From Paenibacillus psychroresistens (GTDB lineage: Bacteria; Bacillota; Bacilli; Paenibacillales; NBRC-103111), in the NCBI RefSeq assembly GCF_009728935.1, contig NZ_CP034235.1:3944001-4008000 (forward strand): a stretch of 64,000 nt of DNA, in the 5' to 3' direction. Below are positions 1 to 8,700 of the stretch, piece after piece. Position 1 is the first letter of the stretch. Each line of letters begins with the position of its first letter. The position numbers were made by a program, and so were the translations under genes. The notes under the pieces are model-generated. The model was not told the origin of the DNA. It saw only the letters and a program-made list of their open reading frames with translations, and searched no databases.

Positions 1-541
1 GAGCATTATAGACGTGTTTGATCGTGCTATTATTTCGTATCATCTTGGCTTAACCTGTGAGGCTAAACACCTGGTTCAGATCACTCAGGAGGCCCTTATG
101 AAGCGGCAATTATTTGGTAAGCCAATGGAAGAGAAACCTTTTATACGCTCCGATAATGGTCCACAATTCATCAGCAACCTGTTTGAAAATGCTTGCGATG
201 ACTTTCAATTGATTCATGAGCGAATTCCACCTAGAACACCAAATAAGAATGCTCACATTGAATCATTCCACTCTATCTTGGAAGCTGAATGTTATCAACG
301 CCATGAATTTGAAACGTATCCACAGGTCTATGAGATCGTTTCCCAATTCATAAAAGATTACAATCAACAACGGATTCATGGGAGTATTTATGACCTATCA
401 CCCTATGAATATATCGAAGCATTAAAGAATAATCTCGTACAGCCTAAACATATTAAGGTGTAAAACGTGAAACATGGAGCAAATAAGAGCAATATCTAGC
501 AATTCTATGAGATCATTTCGTTAAGAGGTGTAGCGTCCAGC
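1..541 (+). mobile_element. Right end of an IS3-family insertion sequence (partial)
   Basis: The window opens inside an insertion sequence whose only visible gene is an IS3-type OrfB. After the transposase stop there are about 75 nt of non-coding sequence ending near gtgtagcgtcca, whose reverse complement starts TGGAC, as many IS3-family termini do. The left part lies outside the window, so the terminal inverted repeat and target duplication cannot be checked. The right boundary near 537-541 is an inference; immediately after it the remnant of another gene begins without a start codon, which is consistent with insertion into, or deletion beside, that gene. Confidence 0.5.
2..463 (+). CDS. IS3-family transposase OrfB, C-terminal part
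   Basis: This is the C-terminal half of a DDE integrase-core (rve) transposase, reading in from the left window edge (frame open from base 2). Visible catalytic features are the second Asp in the SDNGPQF motif and the Glu in NAHIESF, followed by the usual E-x-E and Y-N-x-x-R-I-H-G-S tail of IS3 OrfB proteins. The first catalytic Asp and the DNA-binding half lie outside the window. In complete IS3 elements OrfB is made as an OrfAB fusion by -1 frameshifting; that cannot be seen here. The visible part has no internal stop or frameshift, so the copy may be intact upstream. Confidence 0.85.
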   Translation, partial: SIIDVFDRAIISYHLGLTCEAKHLVQITQEALMKRQLFGKPMEEKPFIRSDNGPQFISNLFENACDDFQLIHERIPPRTPNKNAHIESFHSILEAECYQRHEFETYPQVYEIVSQFIKDYNQQRIHGSIYDLSPYEYIEALKNNLVQPKHIKV

Positions 542-545
542 ATAA

Positions 546-902
546 GGGTGTTCAGCCGCTTCTATTGGTGGATATTTTGGTACAAGTTATTCATTTGAAG
601 TCAACTTTGATTACGGAAAGACAATTTGGGAAGCAAGAGAAGAGGGTGTTTTGGAACCAGGATTAACTCTACAAATGGACAATAGGGATATTAATGCATT
701 CAGAGAAGCTCTAAGTAAGTGCGGCATTTTAGAATGGGACAAAGAGTATATCGATCCTGATACGATTGATGGAACACAATGGAGTCTGGACATCGAATTA
801 GAAGATAGATCAATACATATCCATGGCAGCAATGCTTATCCAAAAGAATGGAAAAGATTCTGCAAAGTTATTCAAGTATTGACTGGTAAGCCGTTTTCTT
901 AA
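546..902 (+). pseudogene. 5'-truncated gene of unknown function behind the IS end
   Basis: An open frame of about 118 codons runs from just after the insertion-sequence end (in-frame stop at 543-545) to a TAA at 900-902. It has no convincing start: the first initiator-like codon is a TTG at 651 without a ribosome-binding site, and the codons before it (F-G-T-S-Y-S-F-E-V-N-F-D-Y-G) look protein-coding. The product is acidic, rich in Asp, Glu, Ile and Trp, with no signal peptide or membrane segment. I read it as the C-terminal remainder of a small soluble protein cut by the insertion. I do not recognise the family. Confidence 0.45.
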
Positions 903-1064
903 GCAAAAGCAATGGAGGGTCTTGAAAATCAGAAAACTAGCAGTAAATAAAAATAATTGTAGTAAATAGGCATGAGCTACTTTTTTAAATTAACTTTGGT
1001 ATTATCTTCATTTTATTGACTTTATAACATATGTACAAAATCCGAATTTTGTGTATATGTGTAC

Positions 1065-1133
1065 TGTAAAGCAATCCTACCTGTTCGTAAAGAGGAATTT
1101 CCGGGTGCGTATCAAGATCCAGATACTGTGTAA
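1065..1133 (+). pseudogene. Possible gene-tail relic (about 22 codons)
   Basis: In an otherwise A+T-rich non-coding stretch, one frame reads K-A-I-L-P-V-R-K-E-E-F-P-G-A-Y-Q-D-P-D-T-V before a TAA at 1131-1133. The local base composition and residue mix look like the carboxyl end of a real soluble protein, unlike the surrounding sequence. No start codon or upstream coding signal remains. I do not recognise the parent gene, and a chance match is possible. Confidence 0.2.
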
Positions 1134-2362
1134 TTTATTTGTTTTGTACTGATACATAACTGTTAGTTCAAAATGGAATTATTAAAATTGAATGAGACTG
1201 TTTAATAAAAAAAAATAATAACCATAGGTTTAATTATTAATAAATTGGCTATAATGAGAGTATAGTAATATAAAATTTGCACCGGTAATTAATGAAACTG
1301 ATTATTATAAGATCGTAAATTTTTATGAATTTTCTTTAATATAATACCTACTTATAAACTCATTCATATTAAACTTAACACTGTTTTTTATTGAATAGAA
1401 TAATCGAAATTCATTTTTATGTCTTTCTCATTCGATTTCATTCAATAGTAAGTATAAGACCTTACAAAACCATTAGTTTAAAATTGCACAATACTTTCAA
1501 TGACTGTTGAAATTGATACCTAAAATCACCTATAAATCTGAGGTCTAAACTCAATTAGATAAAACTTGACGAATCTACTTATGTAGATCGTCTTTTTCTA
1601 TTTTCGAAACAAAGACAATCAAATATTAACAGGCTTTTATATACCCACATGTCCGCGGACAATTAATAAACGGAGCTGCTAATGTAACTTTTTTTTTTGT
1701 AAAGTTAGTACGAAATGAGACTTCGTTGTTTATCGGCCCAAGTTTGTTTATTCGGACATTTACAAAATATGTATAATTCAGTGCCCAGTAAAAAACTTCG
1801 ATATTTGTTTACATAATATATATTATCGGACTCAAATGGTGAATTTAACTTTAACACCCTTTTAAACCATTTAATTACAAAATACTATTTATTACCTTTT
1901 AATCTTCTTTTATATAAATATGTATATACTTCCTCTTTCTATTGGTGACTCACAAATGTTAATTATATATCATCTAGTGTTCTTAAAAACTTTTATTGAA
2001 AGCTCGAAATGTGTGTTCAGTTAGATCAAACACGATCTCATTCAAAAAACCGAAATTTGATTTAATAGTGTCTATTGTCATAAATGTCTGACGCTACAAT
2101 CAATTTATATAGTTTCAGCTTATAAATAACCGACTATAAGCTTACGCTGTTGCTATACTAATCATTATATATCTATACATATAATTAATGTTATTAACAA
2201 TAAATTCATTATATATCCAATCCCGTGCTTGATCCACCATATTAAGCTTGGTAATTAAGCCGAAATTCTAATAAATCATTTACTATTTAATTGCATAATA
2301 AATGCTCATATAGTCATGTAAATACAGATTTTTGTAACACAAATGTGAGCACATAAAAATAA

Positions 2363-2386
2363 AAAAGCTTGATTTCTCAAGCTTTT
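2363..2386 (-). terminator. Rho-independent terminator-like hairpin
   Basis: Perfect 10-bp arms AAAAGCTTGA and TCAAGCTTTT separated by 4 nt. Read on the minus strand the stem runs into a long T-rich tract, so it fits the end of the AHSA1/DUF1801 transcript, about 160 nt beyond its last stop codon. Confidence 0.55.
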
Positions 2387-2549
2387 CACGAAATATTTAT
2401 GTCCCCAGATTTGTGTCGCTGGATAACCAATAAAATATTACCACTCTAAATATATTAAACCTATGAATTCATTGACATCTTAATTATTGATTGTTAAAGA
2501 TAATTCTACGGGTTTGCCCCGCGGCTTCCTTATCACCAATCGGAATCGC

Positions 2550-3050
2550 TTATTGTTGACTTGCCAAGTAATTGTCAAGTTGCTCGAACGTGCCTTCGAA
2601 CCCTTGAGCAACCATCGGCGACATCGCATCAAATGCAGCTTGCTCCTCATCGGATGCATTGAGCGGGCCGCCTTGCAGCGTCAGCACAGTTTTTCCTTCG
2701 CGCTCTTCAAGTGTCAGGATGTTAAGAATTTCAAGCGGCCAGTTAGGATTAAACGGTGCGCGGACAGTGTTTCCTGTCTCATCAGAGAACGATTGCACCC
2801 AAACGAGTTTCTCTGGCGGTTGGACTTCTTGGTAAACGAACTTGCCCCACATCTTGTGCTGCCCGTCTGGAGACTTCTGGCATCCGAGAAACATGCCACC
2901 TGACCGGACGTCCATCTTTGTCACTTCCAGCGAAAAGCCCTTGGGACCCCACCAGTTGCCAAAGTGCTTGGGTTCCGTCCACACCTGATACACAAGTTCG
3001 CGTGGCGCATTGAACTCACGTCTTAATAAAAGACCTTGTTGACTACTCAT
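2550..3050 (-). CDS. SRPBCC / AHSA1-family protein
   Basis: A 166-residue soluble protein of the START/Bet v1 superfamily, AHSA1 (Hsp90 ATPase activator homologue 1) branch. The N-terminal signature R-E-F-N-A-P-R-E-L-V-Y-Q-V-W-T-E-P and the W-W-G-P-K-G-F block near residues 33-40 are typical, and the length matches the family. Bacterial members have a hydrophobic ligand cavity but mostly unknown ligands. It is the second gene of a two-gene unit, 93 nt after the DUF1801 gene. In related bacteria such pairs often sit with an ArsR-type repressor; none is adjacent here. Family is secure, substrate unknown. Confidence 0.85.
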   Translation of the reverse strand: MSSQQGLLLRREFNAPRELVYQVWTEPKHFGNWWGPKGFSLEVTKMDVRSGGMFLGCQKSPDGQHKMWGKFVYQEVQPPEKLVWVQSFSDETGNTVRAPFNPNWPLEILNILTLEEREGKTVLTLQGGPLNASDEEQAAFDAMSPMVAQGFEGTFEQLDNYLASQQ

Positions 3051-3143
3051 TCAAATTCCTCCTTGGATTTTTATGAATCTCTGACCATATTTAAGTTAAT
3101 CGGAAAGGCGATCGAACCGTTTTCGCCCACGAATTGATTCCAG

Positions 3144-3479
3144 CTACAGTGTGCTGGAGGCTTGCTTCAGAAGTCCGGACAGCATGGCAAGATCCGGCGT
3201 GTCGCCTTCCCGCATTTTGATCCATTTCCGTTCGGCAGGTCCATCAAACCCTTTCGGAAAGTCGATGCCGTTCGCATTCATGACCATAAATGCAATGGCA
3301 TCTTTGGAAGGTGAAATGACTGCTGCATAATGCCCATTTTTCAGAAAATGCGGCTTCTTGTACTGAATGCGTTCTTCGGCTTCCGGAATCGTCTCATGGA
3401 CCATGTCCCGCAAGGTCGAACTGATGTCGGTCTGCCATTTGGGCAGGTTTTCGATATAGGCTGTAACTTCCTGATTCAT
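3144..3479 (-). CDS. DUF1801 domain protein (YdhG-like)
   Basis: A 111-residue soluble protein with the DUF1801 layout: an N-terminal helix with V-x-x-Y-I-E-N-L-P, the E-x-x-x-Y-K-K-P-H-F block around residues 37-46, and the F-P-K-G-F segment near residue 77. B. subtilis YdhG (an iron-chaperone-like fold) is in this group; biochemical roles are poorly defined. A good ribosome-binding site (GGAGGG) precedes the ATG at the usual distance. It is the first gene of the operon with the AHSA1 protein, reading from the promoter at 3523-3552. Confidence 0.8.
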   Translation of the reverse strand: MNQEVTAYIENLPKWQTDISSTLRDMVHETIPEAEERIQYKKPHFLKNGHYAAVISPSKDAIAFMVMNANGIDFPKGFDGPAERKWIKMREGDTPDLAMLSGLLKQASSTL

Positions 3480-3522
3480 ACTTCTTTTCCCTCCAAATTG
3501 GATAGTATATTGCTTGTGTTTA

Positions 3523-3552
3523 AATATACCATTATGAGTATATTCCCGTCAA
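3523..3552 (-). promoter_or_regulatory. SigA-type promoter with overlapping inverted repeat
   Basis: On the minus strand TTGACG (plus 3547-3552) is followed after 18 nt by TATATT (plus 3523-3528), about 45 nt before the DUF1801 start codon. An inverted repeat AATATAC-N8-GTATATT (3523-3544) covers the -10 box and spacer, where a repressor would block the polymerase. No regulator gene is adjacent. Confidence 0.5.
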
Positions 3553-3564
3553 GGAATGTTGTAA

Positions 3565-3819
3565 TTGATTCTTTTCACAGGAAAAGACAAGATGCTTTTG
3601 CCGGAAAACTTCCACTTGCTACCCATAACTCCGAACCGTCTCACGACGTGTTTGCTTGTAGCCTCTTTATTCGGCGTGCCTGCGTTGATCAGCCTTTTGC
3701 GTTCTCCTCCCTCATCATCTACGCGCGGTAGTCGGGTGGCGTGCCATCGGCGATCGCAGCTATTCCCGCGGTTCTGCGGCTATTTAATCATTCGTACTGA
3801 TCAAAGTATTAGAATTTAA
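3565..3819 (+). pseudogene. Possible remnant of an ABC-2-type permease gene
   Basis: A short open frame begins with K-M-L-L-P-E-N-F-H-L-L-P-I-T and then a hydrophobic helix V-A-S-L-F-G-V-P-A-L-I-S-L-L, a pattern seen in some ABC-2 permeases. After about 45 residues the frame turns into arginine- and serine-rich sequence over a locally GC-rich patch (about 3690-3785) that stands out from its surroundings. The gene is far too short to be a complete permease and lacks a ribosome-binding site. I read it as a decayed, perhaps foreign, fragment, with low confidence. Confidence 0.2.
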
Positions 3820-4337
3820 ATAGATTTTTTTTCAATTACTTTTTTAAAAGAATTTAATTAATACGGTTAAATATATCCAATAAATAACCGAGGAAGCAAA
3901 GATTGATACAAAATTTTTTAACTTATTTTAGCAACAATAGAATCATTACCATTCATTCGACGTTGTTCAACATTGCAGAAACTTTCAACTCATTTTCTTT
4001 TGCATTAGTTAATGTGATTAAACATTAACTTTAGAACAGTGTGAAAACAATGCACCCGAATTCCCAAGGTACTATTATTGTTTTTATGTAATGGAGGAAC
4101 ATCTTCGGAAACTCACTTACTCAGCAAATCGCTATGTTCAACTACTAGCCCCTTGAGCAGCCCAAAGCGCATATTTCCGGGCTGCGAGGCACCGAAAGGA
4201 GTAAGGTATGAAGAGGCAGAGATACTCTCCTAGCCTATCTGATGGTATGTTGGGATGAATTTGTGACCACCTCCTCTCTTAAACTTTTTTAATTCTTGCA
4301 CCACAACCAACTATCATTTGTTTTAAAAACATTACAC
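3820..4337. other. Intergenic stretch without recognisable genes
   Basis: No reading frame of credible length on either strand. The only structure noticed is a 7-bp stem GCAGCCC (4157-4163) with GGGCTGC (4179-4185) in a locally less A+T-rich patch of about 100 nt, without a following T-run, so not a terminator. It may be part of a decayed gene or an unknown RNA. Confidence 0.5.
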
Positions 4338-4364
4338 AAAAAAAGACCCTCCTAAAGAGAGTCT
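4338..4364 (-). terminator. Rho-independent terminator of the Sm-like gene
   Basis: On the minus strand the stem AGACTCTC / GAGGGTCT with a 5-nt loop is followed at once by seven T residues. It lies 14 nt beyond the stop codon of the 4378-4698 gene. Confidence 0.8.
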
Positions 4365-4377
4365 AGATAGATTTCCT

Positions 4378-4698
4378 CTAAGTTGACATCAAAGTAATAA
4401 CAAGTAATTCAAAAAGTACTAACGGAAGAATTACATTATTATACTGATATTGCTGATATAACTGATTAAATAATGGTCGTTGATAAGGAGGTTGGGCTAC
4501 GCATAGATATAATAAACTACCTTCAATATTTACAATAATACCATCATAAGTCTGACCATCTAACATTTGAACTCTTACGGGTTGGTTAATATATGGCCTT
4601 GTTACTGTATGCAATTGATCTCTAATAGATTTTAAAGCTTGCACAGTGTTTGGGGTAGCCTGATATAAAACTTGTTGTTGGGCTGGATTTACACTCAT
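4378..4698 (-). CDS. Small Sm-like (beta-barrel) protein beside the azoline genes
   Basis: A 106-residue protein that begins with M-S-V-N-P-A-Q-Q-Q. The ATG five codons upstream overlaps the ribosome-binding site GGAGGA, which sits 7 nt before the chosen ATG. Residues about 40-75 (P-V-R-V-Q-M-L-D-G-Q-T-Y-D-G-I-I-V-N-I-E) have the pattern of an Sm/SH3-like beta-barrel, as in spore-coat and RNA-chaperone-like small proteins. The tail is Tyr/Gln-rich and ends in a hydrophobic helix. It has one cysteine, so it does not look like a thiazole precursor. It follows the YcaO gene on the same strand after 64 nt and has its own terminator. A role in spores or with the modification enzymes is only suggested by position. 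Confidence 0.6.
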   Translation of the reverse strand: MSVNPAQQQVLYQATPNTVQALKSIRDQLHTVTRPYINQPVRVQMLDGQTYDGIIVNIEGSLLYLCVAQPPYQRPLFNQLYQQYQYNNVILPLVLFELLVITLMST

Positions 4699-4762
4699 TA
4701 AATATTCCTCCACATAATAAATTTTACTTTACCATATGCTGATGCCTATAGAATGGTTCGTT

Positions 4763-6715
4763 TTATAGAAACGGATGTGGGTGCGAATTAAGTTGTTCAG
4801 ACGTTAGTGGTTGTTGCATATACCCAAGTTCCACTGGTATGCGAAATACTCTCTCTAGCCCTAGAACTCGAGTAAGTTGATGTCCAAACGTCATCGGCAG
4901 CATCCCAGGAATCAGTACTTTTACACAATAGAGCCCATTTTTCAAAGTTTCTGGTGATGTCTGATCTACTACAATTACATTGAGATTCAAATTGCGGAAT
5001 ACTTGAAGAATGTCCTTCAAATCATCGGTCAAATCCAGATGATTTGTTTTTATCTTGAATTCCTCCTCAAAAGTTCGTAACGGAAGTTGTTTATCCAATA
5101 AAAATTGCAGTCTTTCTTCCGCTTCCGGCAAGCTGTACAACATTAAATGATCCTCCATTTGCTGGACCAAAAACGGATCATGCAGCATTTGTGCAAATTC
5201 ATCAAGGCCTGCTTCAAATCTTTCATGCCTCACTAACATCATGCCGGCTAATTCGTGAATCGCACTTTTTGCGGCACGTACGGGATCTAAATGAGCTCCT
5301 GCCGTACAAAAAAGATTCATTTTTCCCGGATTTCTGCTTTTCGCCAACGCCCATATACTTGGAATTCCATTCTCCATCGTGATGTTAAACAAATACACCT
5401 CATAATCGGTGATCGCCTGCAACCTTTCCACCATCAACTGTAGTTCCAGATTGTTAGAAGAATAAGGATTCAATCGTGGGACTGGCAGCTTAGCATACCA
5501 AGTCATCAGGAACGCATCGCGTTCCACCACTTCCATAATCCCATGGAAAATTGCTTCCTCTAGACTCCCCCCAATTGCACATCCGTTGGAGCCTTCTTGG
5601 ACAAAACTATCCCCATAATTTGAACTGTAATAAGCAAGATTCTCTGGAACAAGGATGGGACACTCTTGAAAAAAAGAATAGCCCCAAACCCAATCCATTG
5701 GACGGTCAGGATCAAAAGGCTCGAATGGGAAATCAGGCAATGCGTACTGTTCCTTCGTATATAATCCTGTCTTGACTGGATCGAGTGCTTGTTCTTTAAG
5801 ATTGTTAAAGCTGTCGCAGATCACAGTTCGTTTGCTATGAGGAAACTGACCGCAATACCGCTCCAATCCTTCCAATATAGCAGTCAATTCGCTTTCAGAA
5901 TAAGAATGGCTTCGTCCACCTGTCACCTCATCCTCTGTCATAAACAAAGGCAGATTCACATTAACTCCTGAAAACGGTGACGTGAGGTCTTGCATTTTGG
6001 CATTAAGAAGGCCGGTTCTCGAATCCAGATAGTGTTTGAGCATAACTTCCTTAAGGTGTTCTAATGAACGACAGCGATAACTTTCCTGACTTATCTTAGG
6101 GCTCGACTCCAATGAAATCTGGGCAGCCGTCCATGAATCATCTGTCATTTGTCCGCATATGGAGCAAAAGGGATCAGGCAAAAAGAAATGGAGCGAGCTC
6201 TTCAACGTTTTCAGGTTAATTAAATACATGTGTTCTATAGTTTGTGCTCTTTTGTCCTCCATCACTCTATGCGTCTCAGCTAAAACCAAGTGAGCTACAT
6301 GCCAAATTCCGGAATGCGATATTCTTGTATCATTGAGATTTTCCTGTGATTCCTGAAACTCATTTTGAAAGTCCGCTAGAACTTTGGTGTTGTTTCTTGC
6401 TCTAAGATGCCGGTTATCTGCACACAGCGAACACCCTGGTATGTTCGGATGAACCATAGGCCCGACCACGCCCTCGTCAAATGAAACAAAACCTCGCAGC
6501 CAAGGGATACCAACAGCTCGCAGCTCCTCTTCAGCTTTAAGATACATGGATGAATCCTGATTATCATTTAGCATTAAAACCAATTCACTCGCTTTAGGTA
6601 CACCTGCTGTAAAATCAGTTTGACGAAACACATCATAGTGCTCAGATAGTTCTCCACACACGAAATCAGCCAACATTCCATCTCCGACAACTGCAATGAC
6701 AGCACTCACTAGCAT
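4763..6715 (-). CDS. Azoline-forming cyclodehydratase: E1-like domain fused to YcaO
   Basis: A 650-residue fusion of the thiazole/oxazole-modified peptide (TOMM) type. Residues 1-230 are a ThiF/E1-like domain with a Rossmann start (V-I-A-V-V-G-D-G) and two zinc-type pairs, CSLC (95-98) and CSIC (184-187). Residues 240-650 are the YcaO domain, with the ATP-binding signatures S-E-S-E-L-x-A-I-L-E-G-L-E-R-Y (about 273-287) and E-E-A-I-F-H-G-I-M-E-V-V-E-R-D (386-400), and a proline-containing tail S-H-P-H-P-F-L like the C-terminal motif needed by azoline YcaO enzymes. In this family the enzyme uses ATP to cyclise Cys, Ser or Thr of a leader-bearing peptide. Its start overlaps the end of the upstream ThiF-like gene by 7 nt, indicating coupling. 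No precursor gene is recognised nearby. Confidence 0.88.
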   Translation of the reverse strand: MLVSAVIAVVGDGMLADFVCGELSEHYDVFRQTDFTAGVPKASELVLMLNDNQDSSMYLKAEEELRAVGIPWLRGFVSFDEGVVGPMVHPNIPGCSLCADNRHLRARNNTKVLADFQNEFQESQENLNDTRISHSGIWHVAHLVLAETHRVMEDKRAQTIEHMYLINLKTLKSSLHFFLPDPFCSICGQMTDDSWTAAQISLESSPKISQESYRCRSLEHLKEVMLKHYLDSRTGLLNAKMQDLTSPFSGVNVNLPLFMTEDEVTGGRSHSYSESELTAILEGLERYCGQFPHSKRTVICDSFNNLKEQALDPVKTGLYTKEQYALPDFPFEPFDPDRPMDWVWGYSFFQECPILVPENLAYYSSNYGDSFVQEGSNGCAIGGSLEEAIFHGIMEVVERDAFLMTWYAKLPVPRLNPYSSNNLELQLMVERLQAITDYEVYLFNITMENGIPSIWALAKSRNPGKMNLFCTAGAHLDPVRAAKSAIHELAGMMLVRHERFEAGLDEFAQMLHDPFLVQQMEDHLMLYSLPEAEERLQFLLDKQLPLRTFEEEFKIKTNHLDLTDDLKDILQVFRNLNLNVIVVDQTSPETLKNGLYCVKVLIPGMLPMTFGHQLTRVLGLERVFRIPVELGYMQQPLTSEQLNSHPHPFL

Positions 6716-8298
6716 ACATCCTCTCGAAGCAGCATTCCAAATACTTTTACTGGCTCATTTTTCAAAAACGGTTCCAGTTCTAGATCGAATACATAAAGAT
6801 GTTTGTTGTTTAACGCCAAGATTGACAGGGAAGTCTGCAGAACTTCCGATTGAGCTGTTGTGTTCTTGAAAGAACGAATTACGAGATTGAGCGGCGTCAC
6901 TTTTTCTATATCTACCAAGGAATCCTTAATCCCCTGTGGGGCGAAGCAAACTGTTTGGTTTTGTACCTGTCGCAGTGCTTGTTTCATTGCATTTCGTAGC
7001 GCGATCGTCATATTTAGTCCTACACAACTATACCAATATCCACCAGAACCTACATATAGCACCGGAAAACCGAAAACATTCTCACCCAAGCCAATCTTCG
7101 GTGTTGCCTGCATCTTACTCAGAGCATTCCAATAATACTCGCATTGTTTATCTTCTATTGCATCAAGCTGCACTTGTTTAAGAGAATGAGTTTGATTCGA
7201 ATGCCGCTTAATCAGTTCTTCATTCAAACACTTTTGCAACCCCCGGCATACGCCTTCGGCAAATGTTTCGCCTGCACCGAAAGCTACGAATTCCTGAGGC
7301 TTTATCATCCCAGGCACTATTTTCTGATTGTAATGAAGCGACGTTACAAGTAAGCGGGTCATTCGTGAGATATACGCTTCAACTCCAACCAGACCCGCTT
7401 CCCTGCGAGCTTCCTTGTGGGTGAATTCGGAACATACAATGTCATTCATAAGATCGGCTGGTCCCTCTGATAGGAGGTCTGCTACCTGAACACGGCACTG
7501 AGAGAGCGGAAGCTGCGTCAAATCCCCTTCTTCCCAAATTTGAAAAATTCCTGATACTGCCGATGTCATTTGGTAAAAGAACTGAAGCAATACATCCGGA
7601 TCACTGTTACCTGCATCCTGCTCTACCCGTTGATTGATATCCAACACCCATTTAGCTGACACACGCTCGTTTACTAGTGGATGAGGTACAAAGAAATGCA
7701 CATCCCCTTCCAAAGTATCCATATCAAGTAGAAAAAAATTATGTTTAAGTTCGGATTCGGTTGCTCTCATAACCGCTTTTAACAGCTCAAATACGATTAT
7801 ATTCGCCAATAGCGCCCCAGCAGCGGAAGAAAAAGCAGACAACTGCATTTTTTTGTAAAGCGCTGTTCTGTGTATACGACGCCACGATGACTCCCAACAT
7901 CCTTCTACACCGGGTTTTACCATTGGTCCGACAAGACCAGACTGTCCTATGCATATGGCAGAGATGAACATTTTCTTCTCCTCCCTGCAGATAGTATGAA
8001 TAGACCGCAGTTCCTTGATATCTCCTTCCTGCGAGACATATAAGATGGTTTGAAATGGCTTTATGACCTCATGCAAATATTCCGCTTTATCCTTCTGGAA
8101 GGGAATTTCTTCTATTGATGTTTCAGGGTCGGTTCGATAAAATTGTTCGACCAATTTCGCTAACCGTTGCCGATCAGTTAGAACGGAGTCCGTAATCAGC
8201 ACATGGAACTTGCATAATCCAGATTCTAGTAACGATGCAATCAGTGAGAGCAAAAAAGGACCGCAGCCAACAGCCAATACCTTATGATCTTGATTCAC
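6709..8298 (-). CDS. ThiF-like TOMM (thiazole peptide) maturation protein
   Basis: A 529-residue protein resembling the putative thiazole-containing bacteriocin maturation proteins of Bacillus and Paenibacillus. The N-terminus has a nucleotide-binding-like Rossmann start (V-L-A-V-G-C-G-P-F-L-L-S-L). The G-L-V-G-P-M-V-K-P-G-V-E-G-C segment matches the zinc region of the partner but keeps only one of the two cysteines, so it is probably not a catalytic E1 enzyme. Members usually bind the peptide leader or help the YcaO enzyme. The GTG start is supported by GGAGGAC 5 nt upstream. It is the first gene of the pair and overlaps the YcaO start by 7 nt. Family assignment is good; the exact role is inferred. 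Confidence 0.82.
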   Translation of the reverse strand: MNQDHKVLAVGCGPFLLSLIASLLESGLCKFHVLITDSVLTDRQRLAKLVEQFYRTDPETSIEEIPFQKDKAEYLHEVIKPFQTILYVSQEGDIKELRSIHTICREEKKMFISAICIGQSGLVGPMVKPGVEGCWESSWRRIHRTALYKKMQLSAFSSAAGALLANIIVFELLKAVMRATESELKHNFFLLDMDTLEGDVHFFVPHPLVNERVSAKWVLDINQRVEQDAGNSDPDVLLQFFYQMTSAVSGIFQIWEEGDLTQLPLSQCRVQVADLLSEGPADLMNDIVCSEFTHKEARREAGLVGVEAYISRMTRLLVTSLHYNQKIVPGMIKPQEFVAFGAGETFAEGVCRGLQKCLNEELIKRHSNQTHSLKQVQLDAIEDKQCEYYWNALSKMQATPKIGLGENVFGFPVLYVGSGGYWYSCVGLNMTIALRNAMKQALRQVQNQTVCFAPQGIKDSLVDIEKVTPLNLVIRSFKNTTAQSEVLQTSLSILALNNKHLYVFDLELEPFLKNEPVKVFGMLLREDVC

Positions 8299-8433
8299 AA
8301 TTCGTCCTCCGATAAACAGTAATATTTCATCATTCTTTAGTTGATGTTAAACACTCAATAATTATTATAAATATGTAAGAAATTGTACTTTCATTACGCT
8401 TTCCCAAACATGCAAAACACTATAAATAAAAGT

Positions 8434-8480
8434 AAAAAGACTTCCCCCTCTGTAATATCAGAATGGGGACAGCCTCTTTT
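8434..8480 (-). terminator. Terminator of the YjcZ-type gene
   Basis: An imperfect stem (AGACTTCCCC with GGGGACAGCCTCT) flanked by A-rich and T-rich tracts. On the minus strand it ends in TCTTTTT, about 75 nt beyond the stop of the 37-residue gene, and would separate it from the azoline operon. Confidence 0.55.
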
Positions 8481-8555
8481 GAAATAATTATGAATTCCAT
8501 ATACTTGTAACTGTTGTTATGACATAGTTCCTGCCTCTACAATTCCCTTGAGTTC

Positions 8556-8669
8556 TTAAACAAAGAATCCAGCAGATAGGATAATAACTAGAAGAATATA
8601 CAGAACCAAAATAGCTGCTGTACTAGTGCCCAAACCCAAACCACCACAGCTTCCTGCAACAACACCCAT
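8556..8669 (-). CDS. YjcZ-family small sporulation protein
   Basis: A 37-codon gene: a short Gly/Ser/Thr head with one Cys (M-G-V-V-A-G-S-C-G-G-L-G-L-G-T-S-T) followed by one hydrophobic helix rich in Leu, Ile and Val and ending G-F-F-V. This head-plus-helix layout is that of YjcZ-type spore proteins, usually made in sporulating cells. A strong ribosome-binding site (GGAGGTG, 7 nt spacing) supports the ATG. It lies 257 nt upstream of the azoline operon on the same strand but with a terminator between. The Gly-flanked Ser, Cys and Thr make it conceivable, though not supported, that it is a substrate of the YcaO enzyme. Confidence 0.75.
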   Translation of the reverse strand: MGVVAGSCGGLGLGTSTAAILVLYILLVIILSAGFFV

Positions 8670-8700
8670 AGTTTACACCTCCAAGCGTTCAGTATATTTT

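Larger units (their letters stand above)
903..2549. other. A+T-rich gene-free stretch
   Basis: About 1.6 kb with no reading frame of gene length on either strand and a strikingly A+T-rich composition. It holds a short coding-like relic (1065-1133), a perfect GC-rich 12-bp palindrome TGTCCGCGGACA at 1650-1661, a small hairpin (TAACTTT at 1685-1691 with AAAGTTA at 1701-1707) and a terminator-like hairpin near 2363-2386. I see no origin-type iteron array, tRNA or riboswitch. It resembles decayed intergenic DNA next to an insertion sequence. Confidence 0.6.

Noticed and set aside
2487..2903. Plus-strand open frame of 138 codons
   Set aside because: Antisense to the AHSA1 gene, with Cys/Arg-rich low-plausibility sequence and no ribosome-binding site.
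4157..4185. GC-rich hairpin as a terminator or riboswitch
   Set aside because: No T-run, 15-nt loop, and no gene in position to be regulated.
4378..4698. Sm-like gene as the thiazole peptide precursor
   Set aside because: Only one cysteine, no leader/core layout, and a clear beta-barrel pattern instead.
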